Of a DNA stretch of 64,000 nucleotides, positions 45,753 to 57,899 are shown piece by piece. Below the pieces are notes generated by a model that did no database searches, had not been told where the DNA came from, and saw only the letters and a program-made list of their open reading frames with translations. Made by a program: the position numbers and the translations under genes. The stretch spans positions 220,538 to 284,537 of the forward strand of contig SCFE01000009.1 in assembly GCA_004352715.1 (NCBI GenBank), read 5' to 3'. The number at the start of each line of letters is the position of its first letter. Within the stretch, counting starts at the first letter, position 1. The stretch comes from Hofstenia miamia. Its lineage: Eukaryota; Xenacoelomorpha; Acoela.

Positions 45753-45758
45753 AATAAA
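45753..45758 (+). promoter_or_regulatory. AATAAA polyadenylation signal
   Basis: Canonical hexamer 70 bases after the stop of the granulin-like gene. Confidence 0.7.
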
Positions 45759-45932
45759 TGCACTTCGTGTGAACACAATGTTGTGCACCTAAATTCACTT
45801 AGTAGGTGTTTTATCCAAAAATCTGTTAGATGATTGGCAGATCATCAATCTCTTTAAGATTTGGAAGGTATTTAAAAAAATTTAGCTAGAAAGCATTTAA
45901 GTAGGTTTTTAACAATATATATATATATATAT

Positions 45933-46047
45933 NNNNNNNNNNNNNNNNNNNNNNNNNNNNNNNNNNNNNNNNNNNNNNNNNNNNNNNNNNNNNNNNNNNN
46001 NNNNNNNNNNNNNNNNNNNNNNNNNNNNNNNNNNNNNNNNNNNNNNN
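45933..46047. other. Assembly gap in a TA repeat
   Basis: 115 N flanked by TA dinucleotides on both sides (45916-45932 and 46050-46080). Confidence 0.98.
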
Positions 46048-46083
<36 letters not shown>

Positions 46084-46084
46084 A

Positions 46085-47110
46085 TAATAGCAAACTTATT
46101 AATCGATTCTGAAGCAGATGCCAAGGTGCTGTGCCTTTAAACCCCATAAAGACGAGGTAGTCTTGACATGTATATGCATGCGAATTAGTTTAAATGAGAA
46201 GTTAGAAAACGAAACCTTGTATTCATTTAACAATCTGAGAAATATTATCTTCAATTTCGTGCGTATGAAATTTGCTATGTTAATACATTAGTGAGGAAAT
46301 AAAATAATAAATTCTGACGTTTCTTTATAATCTAGAAAAGCATCTAAGATCAATCCCTGTCAAGAAGGTTTTATCTGACACTTCACTATTGCATATTATG
46401 TTGCTGATCTCTTGCAAGGATTTTTAAAAAATTTATTCCCGACGTCAATTTTTGAATGAAAAATTTGAAAGTGTCTATTTCAAACACGTTTTACACCAAA
46501 ACTTATAAATCTAGAAAACGATCTATGATGATTTATTCCTGAGTAAGCTTTTTTGTTTAAATCGCGCTATTTCACTTTGTTCTAAAGCATGTAATGAACT
46601 TGCAAATTGAATTATCGCACAACACTTATTTTGAAGCAAATCAATTTAGTTTTCCTCCGCTTAGTAGTGTGCAATTAAAATGATTCCAATTTCTTGAGAT
46701 GCTAAGTCACTCTAATTCTCCATTCCTTGGAGATCATTGTTCTCAATCGCCGGGTCTTGTATTAGTTCAATTCAAATGCTTAATGCACATCAGGTACGTG
46801 AGATGCGCTGATGACATTCTACGACGTAGTTTGCCGTATTTTCTGAATATTTTGGAAAGTTTAGACAAAATTTCGAAAAAACAAATGTTATTTTTATAAA
46901 TGCGTAATAGTGATTGGAAGACTGTTTACTGCTAATAGCATAAACTTTGTGATAATTGGTCGCTCTGAAATCTATTCCCATCCCATTCACACCCAAATGT
47001 GGGATTGCACACTTTCCCAATTCAATGGTCACACGCACTGTGAACTTATCAAGAAAAGACGATTCCATTAAAATGATGGAAGATTACTACAATGTTTGTA
47101 TTATTAATGC
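46085..47110. other. No gene seen
   Basis: AT-rich. The plus-strand frame 46699-46899 contains RYVRCADDIL, faintly like a reverse transcriptase active site, without supporting motifs. Confidence 0.4.
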
Positions 47111-47119
47111 TAGTTAACC

Positions 47120-47490
47120 CAGACTTTTCTACAATTTGTTATAACTTCTAAGACGAGACGGATTTTGAGTTTGATTAAGGCGCGTCTGGACGGGATTTGA
47201 GTGCCTCATTTACAGAAAACAGAATAGTCATATGCTTTAGGTCACGTTGTTTCCTGATTGTTACTTATGGGAAGAATTTGAAAGTTTCAAAAATTTGGAT
47301 TTCCATTAAAAAACAGTAAGTAATTTAATGTACTTCAAACCCAGGAATAATTTTTATCAAAAATTTTCACCATAACAAGGAAGCACACTTACCCGGCTTG
47401 GCGAAAATTGCTTGAAAATGTAGACAAAACAGTTCGGCATACAAAGGGAAATTTAGGGTTAGCCCCTGCGAAACACATAAATTTTATTTA
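47120..47490. repeat. Dispersed repeat family 1, copy 5
   Basis: 47265-47440 (TATGGGAAGAATTTGAAAG ... AGCACACTTACCC ... GAAAATGTAGACAAAA) aligns with 33600-33830 of copy 3 in the same orientation. Confidence 0.65.
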
Positions 47491-47499
47491 TATAATTTG

Positions 47500-48340
47500 A
47501 TAACAGTTTTGAAACGTGAGTAATATTTTCGAAATTTGTTTTAATTACACATATTAATTTTACAGTGATTCGAAGACATTCCTTTGTATGATGTTCTCTG
47601 AAAATCTAGGGTGTGGGTCGCATTCTGTGGATGGTGATTCAAATAGATCATGTGGGTCAGTAAAATCAATAATTGTTTGTTGTGTTTTCTCTGAAACATA
47701 GAAAAAAACGGTATCCATCAGTATTGATAGATGTTGAAATACATGTACTGTGTCAAATTCGAAGAATTTTAAAAACATTTTTTACAATTAAGAATAAAAA
47801 CATTGCCTCAGACACATTATCCCAAAAGTGCTGAATAAGACTGCATTACATTATTAACATTCGATTATGGGAAGCTTATACTTTATGTCAGACAAAGCTC
47901 TAACGTCTAATTGAAAAACTCTTTTATCTATTGTTATGAAAAATAGGACGAGTGTCGAATGCAAATTTCACGTGTTGTCTAAAATTAATGCACTTTTAAT
48001 TATGTTCCATTAATCTCAAACTCAGTCAAATAACTTCTATTTTAATGGCACACTATAGTTTTATGAATTTGTGTTTAAAACGACTTCTTTTCTCTCAGAA
48101 AAATATGTTTTAGTAAGAAAAATTCTTCCCTGTTGCTAAAAACGCTCTCACCTTTCAATTTTGACAATAAGCAGTCTCATAGTATCCCATCCTATTTAGA
48201 TGTTTTACGGTTTATGTAGTTATATTAAAAATTTTGGACACGGACATACAGTACTACATTTAGTAGTAACATATGATTAAGCAATGATCATTATGTGAAT
48301 ATTCTTAGAAATGCTGATGCTTTAAATTAAAAGAAATCTT
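47500..48340. other. No gene seen
   Basis: AT-rich; the minus-strand frame 47778-47560 has no known motif. Confidence 0.4.
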
Positions 48341-48351
48341 CGTGTTCTCAC

Positions 48352-48922
48352 CAGTGTGGAAAACGGATCCGCCCGACCGGACCAGCGGGTCAGGTTAAAA
48401 ATTAGACGAGTCTGCTTGCGGTCATTTGCAACTTTAAGATGGATGAAAACTAACAGATTCAAAGAGCAGCTTAAGATGTCAAACATTTGAGTCTTTGAAC
48501 TTCTTAAGGATTTTCATTACTTTGGTATTTTTTATTCGTATTGCTTTTATTGATACTTTTCTGCTAAAATATTTTGTGCGTATTATACTAGGTAATATTT
48601 CTTTGGTCGGGTCGGTTTGCAGGTCATTTTTAGACAGGGTCACATGTCATTACTAGACTAGCCCAGTCGGGTTTTCTCAATTTTGTATGACATAGTAAGT
48701 AGGTACACACCATTTTATGCAGTGATAGTGGTTGACATCTTTCAAAATCAATCATTTGAAATGATATCAATACGAGAATTGTAAAGCGCTTGCGTCTACC
48801 CATAACCGAGTCAGTTTGATCTACTTCTTTGAGCTAAATATAATGGGGTGGATTGAATTCTGTCACATATACTAAAGTTATGACTGGGTCGAGTTGGCCC
48901 AGGTAATTTAAAAAAACTTTGG
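48352..48922. mobile_element. GGGTCGGGTC-motif repeat element
   Basis: Starts CAGTGTGGAAAACGGATCCG followed by CCCGACCGGACC. It contains several GGGTC/GGTCGGGTCGG motifs (48605-48665, 48885-48900). The left end is hAT-like; the right end is uncertain. The same motif set recurs at 49705-49865. Confidence 0.45.
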
Positions 48923-49184
48923 GTTCTACTTTTTTAGCAAAAAACTTAAAATTGGTAATTGACACGCAGTTGTGAGCGCGTGACCAAACAAAAAGATGCT
49001 AATTTATAATAGATATACGAAAATAGTAGGTGGGACTTTGCAATAAATATTGAAAATGAAAAATATAAATTTCACTTGAAATTTTCCGAAATAATTACAT
49101 GAAGTTGCAGGATTCACTAGAGCTCAAAATTTGCAGTAGATTAAAGATTAGTTTTATAAACAATATTCTTTGTTATTAGAGCAT

Positions 49185-49520
49185 GAGCATCCTTACATGA
49201 GCTTTAGAGCCTAGATCTACATAGCAATTCTAGTGGCCCAGACTTGCCAACGAGCCGAATTTGAGCAGTAAATTTGATATACAACGACCCCATAAGAACC
49301 TTGTTTAAACATAGCTAATTTATTGTTCTGCTTTTCCTATCGTTTCATGTAATATACGTTTTTTGCGTTTCTTATAGTTATGTTTTCCAATGTTTATTAA
49401 ATGACTGGAAGAACTATGTAAAAAAATCGGGGAGCGCAAGATTTTTAAAGTAGTTATAGAACTAAAATGACCCTCATTAAAAGTTTCTATTTGGCGAGCG
49501 AACCGTGCCGAGCAGAAGCA
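49185..49520 (+). repeat. Dispersed repeat family 3, copy 1 (CGAGCC motif)
   Basis: Aligns with 57920-58255 in the same orientation. Shared landmarks are CGAGCCG, TTGATATACA, AATGTTTATTAAATGA-like sequence, GGGAGCGCAAGATTTTTAA and, at the right end, GAGC/GAACCG motifs. CGAGC motifs cluster at both ends, as in a non-autonomous DNA element. Confidence 0.6.
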
Positions 49521-49704
49521 AACTTACTCAAGATCAAAACGATTAAAGTCGAGATTAAAAGCTTAGGCTTATTGATAAATTTGTAGTGGTCTCACCGTTA
49601 CAAAACTAAAAAATAGATTACCATTCGAAATTTTTGAGAAGCTGATATTTCTGAAATTTAGTATAACTTTTAATGAAAATCAATTGTTTTCATTTTTACA
49701 ACAT

Positions 49705-49880
49705 TTCAGGGCTTGATCCAGTTGGGTCACATTTTAGAGTGTGGGTAGGTTTAGAATGTTAACAATTTATATGGGTAGTTTCGGATCGGGTCAGAATGCT
49801 AACAAAATTTTATATGGATCTAGTCGGGTCGGGTCGCGTCGTTCGGTTCGGATCCAGATCAGATCTCAAGTTTGAGAGTA
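49705..49880. repeat. GGGTCGGGTC subterminal-type array
   Basis: Repeated GGGTC, CGGATCGGGTC and GTCGGGTCGGGTCGCGTCG motifs ending CGGTTCGGATCCAGATC. Possibly the other end of an element begun at 48352 and split by family 3 copy 1. Confidence 0.5.
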
Positions 49881-50459
49881 CTTCGGATTAAATAATTTTC
49901 AAAAAATGTAATATAAATACATTTTGTATATTTTATACAATTTCAGCAGCCGTGTTTCCACATTCACAAAAAATATTCTCCAAACCATTAAGAAATTCGG
50001 AAATTGTGAAGAATGGGCACATCTATTGATGGACTTACTTGAATGTCATAATGAAAATTTATACAAAAGTGTATTGCTGTGCTAATAGTACTTGAAATGA
50101 TTACCTATTGCACTTTGAAAAAAAATTGAATTATCTATATACCTAATTTTCAGGTAAATATAGTTTTTGAAGCCCATAAAATCAACAACGAACTTTTTAC
50201 TGTTTCTTTCTAAGTAAAGAGATCTCCCAAACACATTTGGTGTGCTTGCGCAGTAGTCAGGGATCATGGCGCCGAGTTACCGTTTAAGAGTGAAAGTGAA
50301 AAAAGACACTCTTCTATCTTGTGGTGCTTTCAGATTTAAAATATCTTTATTAGTTCTTAAATACGCGTTTAAAATTTCTTATATGGCCATTAAACATTTT
50401 AAAAAATTCCTAGGTTGCTCAAGGTTAATGTAATTTTAAGTGAATGACTAATCCTAAAC

Positions 50460-51440
50460 TAATCGACATTTTGTGAATAAATTTTATTGTCCGTCCAAAG
50501 GGTTCCCAATATTATTCTTTACAACACGTAATTATATTGAAGACGAATATTTCAAATCTGAAACTATAATTTACGTTAGCATCATTTAAAGATAAAATAC
50601 ATTGTAAGGCAACCAGAAGCATTATTTCTTTGTATAAACTATCAAATGGAAGAGCAGAATCCTGGGTCTTTTTCTTGATAGGTATGCCAATGAAGAAAAC
50701 CTCATGTAAAATGCGCTACAAGCAATCATAACTCCAAGATCAACTTAGTCTTCAGAAGGTTCGTGGGTATTGTATTCATTAGTGCAATTATAGTGCAATA
50801 ACTAATTTAGTATGTTTTTTATATAATTTAAATTTTGTAGTCCAAGCTAGTGTCTCAATTTCAATGAAAAGTAAGAAATGAAAATTCATAATTACAATTT
50901 GAAGTTAATTTTGTCTTGTTGCTTAAAACTGTTTCAATTAAGAAATGTTGATTTATTATCTTGACATAATAATACTATTAAGGAAGGTAAGACCATAAGG
51001 AACTAAACTATTTGTGATCTATATAATATATTATGATCATTATTTTCGACTATTCTATTAATTTCATTAATACAAAAGTTTAGAAATAAGCAAAGAAACG
51101 AATGTGATTCAACTCATAATCAGTGTTGCATGCAGTATTTTGCCAAACAAGCGTCATCGGACCAATCAGAAAGGGATTTTCTTCTTGTGCATTGGCAGTT
51201 ACAGCTGCCTATCTCATGACAGTATTGAAGCGCTTAACACATTGTATTCGCATTTGAAAAGAACTCTGATACATTTCGAGACCTTATTTCGATATATTAC
51301 TAGAATACTAAATTTAAATTCGGATCCGCTTCGGAATCAAAAATCAATAATTTTTAAAATTCGCATCGAATCATTTCGGATCTCGAAGTTTCGTCTCCTG
51401 ATCGGATCGGATCTTGAAATTTTGGATCCGATTACAAATC
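50460..51440 (+). repeat. Dispersed repeat family 2, copy 2
   Basis: 50460-51100 aligns with 15680-16580. The right end 51310-51440 carries GGATCC, CGGATC and GATCGGATCGGATC motifs and finishes GGATCCGATTACAAATCTG. Its reverse complement begins CAGATTTGTAATCGGATCC, a counterpart to the left end of copy 1 at 15549. The open frame 51104-51445 arises from these motifs. Confidence 0.6.
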
Positions 51441-51860
51441 TGTAGTAAATCAATTTATATCTAAGATGAAACTTTAATTATTTTTAAATTAAATATAATT
51501 ATTTAAGGTGGAATGTTGGCAGCCATACAAAACTAGTATTAAGTCACAAATCACAAAAATAATTGATGTCAGATTCGGAGAAATAATCAAGGATCATTTC
51601 AATATATCCTTTTATATTGCTTAGATATGATTATCATAATCGATTATTTCAACTTTTAAAAAGTTCATTGAGGAAATTCTGTAATTGATCAGAATTCAAT
51701 TGCTCAAAACGATACATGTGCTATTCATCTACAAGATGACTGGGGTTGCGGCATTATAGACAAACATTTCAGATTCCCCGTCTCATTAATTTAATGAAAA
51801 TAATCCTTTTATGAAAACTTCATTCCAACGGCAATTGTATTTTCTTCCTATTGTGCAAAC

Positions 51861-52276
51861 TAAGAGTGGGTACGTTTACTAAATTTGTAAGCGTTTAAAC
51901 GCATCACGCTTACAAACTTCAAACTTTTAAACGTCACGATTAAACTAGAACTGTAGTCATAACGATGAATGTAACTAAAATACAGTAATTAAAAATGCAA
52001 ATTTAAATGAGAAAAATTATTTTTATCGTTTATAAATTACACTAGACTACAGATTTTAAAAGTAAAATTTGATCAATTTTGTCTGAGCACAAACTCACTG
52101 TTTCCCGCCATTGCAAGTTTCCTGCCTTAGAAAAGGCATAATGCAATCCACTTGCAGAGGCCTATTATTTAATATTTTTTTTTTACTTCACGTGTAAAAA
52201 AATTTTAAACGTTTAAACTTTAAAACTACACAACACGTTTAAACGGCATTCAAACGTTTAAACGTGCCCACCCATA
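51861..52276. mobile_element. hAT-type MITE with CGTTTAAACG subterminal array
   Basis: This 416-bp element has ends TAAGAGTGGGTACG and CGTGCCCACCCATA (reverse complement TATGGGTGGGCACG). An 8-bp target duplication, GTGCAAAC at 51853-51860 and GTGAAAAC at 52277-52284, differs at one base. Both arms contain several copies of the palindrome CGTTTAAACG or close variants. No coding capacity. Confidence 0.88.
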
Positions 52277-52289
52277 GTGAAAACATTAG

Positions 52290-53400
52290 GGTACATCAAT
52301 ATGAATAAGGTCTTTTTTAGTCTATGTTGAAAAAATCTGAAAATTGATCATTTTGACTACATTAACTCTGAAGAATTTTTTGATTTGATGATTTATGCAG
52401 GATGACTATAATTAATTCATACTCCATAAATTAAGAAGTCCCAGTCATGGTGCGTACGCATGGGAGGAGTAGACATCTCAGTAGTGACCAAATCTAGCGG
52501 CGAAATTTTGAGAGAATATTGAAAAGACGGTCCCTAAAAAGACATCCCTAATGAATGTTTTCTAATTTTTTATAGGATGTTTTTTTTATTTAGCTGATAA
52601 AAAACAATGTTGAAAAGCTGACGGGGGCATTCCACCATATTCCCCCAGTGTACACCAGTGGTTCCAATGAATTCAAAGTAAAATACTCGTGTTAGTTAAA
52701 TATCTTCAATAATTCTTTATTAATAAAGCATTGCGATGATAATAATAAAAAAAATTTCATGATAACATTCAGTTGTTGAATAACATCACTTCATTTAATG
52801 CAAGTAAACCCTATACAACCGCAGGTATAACTACAAATATTCAACATTTAAATTTAGTTTTGTTAAGAATTAAACACGATGGTGAATTTTTTTTTCTTAA
52901 TTTTGAATTAAACTTGTATTAACACGAATGACTCGTAATTAGCGCGATTATATTTTTACCTAAAAATTTCGTATTTTAATCACAAAAATTGACCAAAATA
53001 CTGAGAAATTTTACTTATTTTGATCTAATAATAAAATTATAACAAGTTCCAAATGGAGTATGTATTGCTTAAAACGTGTTATAAAGTACTGCTTATAAAT
53101 GACAAAATATAATGTTTAAAATTTTTGCGCCAGAGAAAACTAATTCAGATATAGTAAAAAATGCAAAAATTGAAGATTTCTAAAAAAATTGTGAAAAAAT
53201 CAATGCTTAGTTTTACTGGGGGAGTATATGCCATTATGGGTAGCTTGTGCCTTGAACACAGTGGACCTATTGCTTTTGTCAATTTGTCAGATTTCCTAGG
53301 AAAAATTATTTCAGATATAATTGGACTAAAATTCAATATTTCGAAGAGAAATGATATGTAATAATTTATTCTGCCAAGGTAGATACTGTGGAACTTTAAC
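52290..53400. other. No gene seen
   Basis: AT-rich. Overlapping plus and minus frames at 53145-53402 have no motif. Confidence 0.4.
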
Positions 53401-53404
53401 AATC

Positions 53405-53830
53405 AGACTAGTAAGGTGATAGAAGTACGCATGATAGACATAGCAGTGGTAGGCAAAAAGGAAAGAATGGGAACAGTAAAAAACAGAGCAGTACCAAAAC
53501 ACAGGAGTGTAGAAAGCAAGGAAAAAAACAAGATAGACAAGTAAATAGAGTGAGTAGAGAGATAGTGGAAGTTAAAAAGATTGAAGTAGTCCCGATAGTA
53601 GTTGGATCAGTAATCAAGTAACATAAGAAATACTTGGAGGGGTTAGAACTACCAAAGTGAGGGAAGTGGCAGTGCAGAACGCAATACTGTTAGGAACAGC
53701 TAGAGCTCTCTGACTCCCTGAGAAATGGTGATTTCTCGGAACTGAGGGTCACACAAGCGTGAAGCCTTGAAAAAGAAGATATTATAATATTAAGACAAAT
53801 AATAATAATAATATAATAATAATAAGAGAG
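53405..53830 (+). pseudogene. LINE 3' tail copy 1 with (AAT)n
   Basis: The plus strand gives KVIEVRMIDIAVVGKKERMG, then a charged stretch with REIVEVKKIEVVPIVVGS and, after frameshifts, the YLEGL and LLGTARAL blocks. This matches the C terminus of non-LTR pol proteins that end (I/V)PVVVGALG ... KAALLGTARILRK. Stops are numerous. It ends in an AAT repeat (53801-53823), the target-primed tail. It is 5'-truncated, as is usual for LINE insertions. Confidence 0.7.
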
Positions 53831-53940
53831 TCAAGCAAATTTTATTGCTATAATAAACAAACAAACAAATACTACAAACTACTATACATGTATATTTACA
53901 AAATTAAAAATATGCACACTTACTTAAAGGGCGTAAATTT

Positions 53941-54183
53941 CAAATAATAATAATAANTCCCGGTAGTAGTAGGCGCACTAGGAGCAGTGAGTAAGAAGCA
54001 TACGAGATACTTGGAGGAGTTGGGAGTACCAAAGTGGGGAGGAGCAGTAGCACAGAAGGCAGCATTGTTAGGAACAGCTAGAGTCCTGAGGAAAGCTCTC
54101 AGACTCCCTGGTAACTGGTGAGTTCCCCGAGCTGAGAGGGATACCAGCATGAAGCTGTGAGATGCAAGGATAATAATAATAAT
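53941..54183 (+). pseudogene. LINE 3' tail copy 2 with (AAT)n
   Basis: Second copy in the same orientation, better preserved. The frame reads VVVGALGAVSKKHTRYLEEL followed by GVPKWGGAVAQKAALLGTAR and VLRKALRLPGNW before a stop, then an AAT tail (54169-54183). It is preceded by another AAT run (53946-53956) and one ambiguous base. Identity to copy 1 is clear over AACTACCAAAG and GTTAGGAACAGCTAGAG. Confidence 0.8.
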
Positions 54184-54194
54184 ATTCATGTTCT

Positions 54195-57100
54195 TATGTT
54201 TTTAAAAAACTATCAGAGATGAATAAATGCGATTACAGATGCAAATTCATTTACACAATATTCAAAAATTCAATGTAGTGTATAATTCCTGTCTGCTGTG
54301 CACTTGAAGTAAATTGCAAATTTATCCAAAATGTATTTTGCAAAGTATTTGAAGGAAAAACCCCTACTCACCTGGCTTTGCAACATAGTAGTTCAGTAAG
54401 CTATGGGGTGCAGAGTGGTTATTAACGTATTTTCATTAATGAGAGAAAATTTATAAATTTTTCGTTTTTTTAGTTGGAGCCAGTGTAGCGAAGTTAGAGA
54501 GTAGGTTCCTGATTCACATTTTTGCACACCAAATGTGATTCTAGCACAATTATTTTTAAAAACCTGCAACTTATTTATATCCTTTTACATAGTCACTTCC
54601 TGACAAAATATCAATAATAAAAATTTTTTAAAAGAATAATGATCACCATTAATGCACATGTTTTGTGTTTGGATTTTAGCATTGAGTTCTGTCATAATAA
54701 CATACTAACAGAATTATATGTTTTTAGTTTAACTAACTAGGCATTCGCTAGGCGTTTGTAAGGAGGTATTCAGTTCTATGTAAAGACATCATTTTCTTTC
54801 TTCAATATTGATTAAAGTGTCGTGATCATGACAGTAAACTACGTAATTAAAAATTTTCTGAACCTGTTAACTAGTAAAATGGGAAACATACTAAAATTCA
54901 TGATACTTTACTGTGGTGGAGTTCACAAAATCATAATAGTGCTGTTCTCGTTGCATTGTGTTTAGTCATTATACGGTATGCCAAATTTACGCGTTTATCT
55001 ATTTCGAAATTACAGCTAACAACTTCCTTAATTTATTACAAACAGAGCATTTACCATCAAATGAGTTCCGCTTAAGAGGAAATTTAGGTGTCAATTTACG
55101 AAAATAAATATCAAAACAAGAAGAAGATAATTATCACAAATATCTTCTTTGACAAGAACATATTATTTGGTGAAATGCAATCAAAAATGGCAAGTCAGTG
55201 AAAATTGACAAAATTGATTTTGCAGTATGTTGTGGATCGATATTTAATTTAGATGAAAAATCTAAAAATATTATCTTTTTCATTCTAGAACACACTTGTA
55301 ATGGCCCTGCCAAAAAAGCAAACGAATGTTAGATATAAAACTTTTCTGAAATTGTTGAATCATAATTATTTAGACTTAATACAATTGTGGCACCATTTAA
55401 ATGTACTTCGACAACGACAATGGAGCAACATATGTCATTACCTTTTTATTTTGAGACTTACTCTAACTTGACAATAACTTCGTGAGGCAGAGATATGGAA
55501 AGGAAATATCTTTACCGAGCAGAGAAACTCATCAAACAGAGAGAAGCAACATAAATTGTTGCAAAAATGCTTAAACTACAAATTTTTTCTATGCGTCACA
55601 ATCCGCTATTTATTCAACAACTCCCGATGGAACTTCAGCAGCTTACTCCAGTAGGATCACCATCCAACAATGGCAAGAGGAATTGTTCAAAATCGAGGGT
55701 GCACTCAGTTCCAGATACAATGGATAATCATTAATCTAAAATCGAATACGCGTTAAAGTTTTCTTCTGCCCAAGAGCAATTCCGCATTTTAACTAACACA
55801 CACATTGCATCATGTTCTCCTTTGCTGTGCTACAGAAGAAAGTCCTGACAGACCTTTAGAGACATGCCCACAGAATTCAAAAGACGGATTGAAAGATGTA
55901 CTACCTAAGTTTGCAAAACTCACAAAACACAGTGGCTTTGATTGTACCAGAACTCAACCAATTTACCTTGATTAAAGAAATCAATGTGGACACCTCGCTA
56001 GTTAATATTAACAATATGTATTATGGTAACAAATTAATGGAGAAAGGTCCATTTTAAAAAATGGAGTCGATTAAAAGCTACCTGCGAAACACATTGGAGC
56101 AAAACCGGTTAGAATATTTAAATATTTGAATATTAAAAATGACGTTATGAAGTCACTAAGTTACTCATTGAAATAATTGCTAAATTCACAAGCGTCTAAA
56201 GCAACTTTGAATATCATGTTTTGAGGTTTGTGATTTATAGTTATACTTGCAAATGTATCATAGACTTTTTGTTTTTCGTCATTACTTTTACTTGAAGTCA
56301 AGATAAACATTCATGCAAAATGGAGAATCCTGAAAATATGAAATATTTAATTGATATAAATCAGTGATGTTTTTTTTAATAAACTTTAAACTGCGAAAAT
56401 CCTATTTAATGTACTTTAAATGATCGATGAAAATATCATATTTTAAGTTTAGCATAAACTATAAACTTTATTATTTGAAACATAATCGACATAGTATTTC
56501 CGTAATTTTCTTCAAATGTGAATACAAATTTTTGTGCTATTTTAGAAATTTTTAATTGTTACACAGGTATCTACAATATTCATCAAGAACCAATAAACTA
56601 CATTTACACAAAAAATTCAATCCGAAACCAAAAAATACGATGTTATAATAATGAACTTATACGACACAGGTAGAGGATTGTGTTGATAATTATGCGTATA
56701 TAATAATTTACGGATTAGATCTTTATCAAATAATCTTGCTAATCTAATATAATCTAATGCGTGTGAAATAGTTCCAAGATATTGCTACACTTTCTTACAT
56801 AGCTGCTTTGAATTTGCTATCCAGTGCGACAAACAAAATTTGAAAATTTCAATGATATGTCTAATGTCCCGATATTAGGAACACAAATTAGTTTGACTAT
56901 TCGATAATTGTATTAATTCATACCTAAAATAATTTCTAAGAAAAATATTTGCAAATTTAAATAAATATTATGCATTAAATTTGGGTTAAGAATGAACTCC
57001 TACATTGACAAAATATGTTTTACTAAACATGGATTTTTGATGTTAAACTTCAAGATGGTTTCTTTGTCTGCCAACCAGTACTAGAGACGATAAGTACGCG

Positions 57101-57890
57101 TTACCACAAAAGTGTGATATTGAATTTGTAATTTTTATTCTAAAACTTCAAATACAATGCTCAAATGATTTATAAATTAAACAAAGATGTGAAAATTTTG
57201 TTACATTGTAAATTCGAACAAAAAATATTTAGGTAAGGATTTTACAAGGATATACAAATCCCCATTATTTATACGAACTCCTGTTAGTGAAATTTCATAC
57301 CGTTATTCTACTGTAACTTCATAAAAGGAAGTGCAATTTTTCTTGTATGTATTTTAAGAAATCGAAACAAGTCCTTGCAAACAATATTAGCATTATAAAT
57401 GTTAGTTTTAATTAAATTGTAAAAGTCGTGTAAAATTAAAGCTTGGTATTTGAAAATTAGCAGGTATCATTTCCGAGCCATTTTAATAAATTGGCTTCAA
57501 TATTAGCTAACAGTTTAACAATGACAAGCCTAACGTTTATAACGACTTCTGATATTTGCATTTATATTAGGAGCCAATAAATTAATGTTTTATTACATTA
57601 TTATGTTGTGGGATATACAGGAAGTTCATAATTAACTTTATAACAGTATCCAGCTGACATCTAAAATCACAGCAAATGTTCACTGGAAAGCATAAACTGT
57701 ATATGCATGTCAAAGTATTATGCAATACATCAATATTAATTTCACGCAAATTTGTACATAATCTTATTCAAAATTCATATACCAACATTTAAGCCTAATC
57801 TGACTTTTGCTTCGTTTTCGTTAAAAGTAAAATTTGGATAAAATGTGGGTCAAAATATATTTTAATGTTTTCTATCAACATAATTTTGTA
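54195..57890. other. No recognised gene; possible weak coding relic at 55450-55980
   Basis: Mostly AT-rich. The part 55450-55980 is richer in GC and gives protein-like runs in two plus-strand frames (for example TTPDGTSAAYSSRITIQQWQ), but with stops and no recognisable family. It may be an old transposon remnant. Confidence 0.35.
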
Positions 57891-57899
57891 TAGATATGC

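Noticed and set aside
45338-45788. Minus-strand frames over exon 2 of the granulin-like gene
   Set aside because: Shadows of the cysteine-rich exon, whose plus-strand frame has splice and phase support.
46699-46899. RYVRCADDIL as a reverse transcriptase active site
   Set aside because: No neighbouring RT motifs in any frame; a four-residue match is too weak.
53161-53402. Overlapping plus/minus frames of 66 and 85 codons
   Set aside because: No motif, AT-biased codons, and no splice or promoter support.
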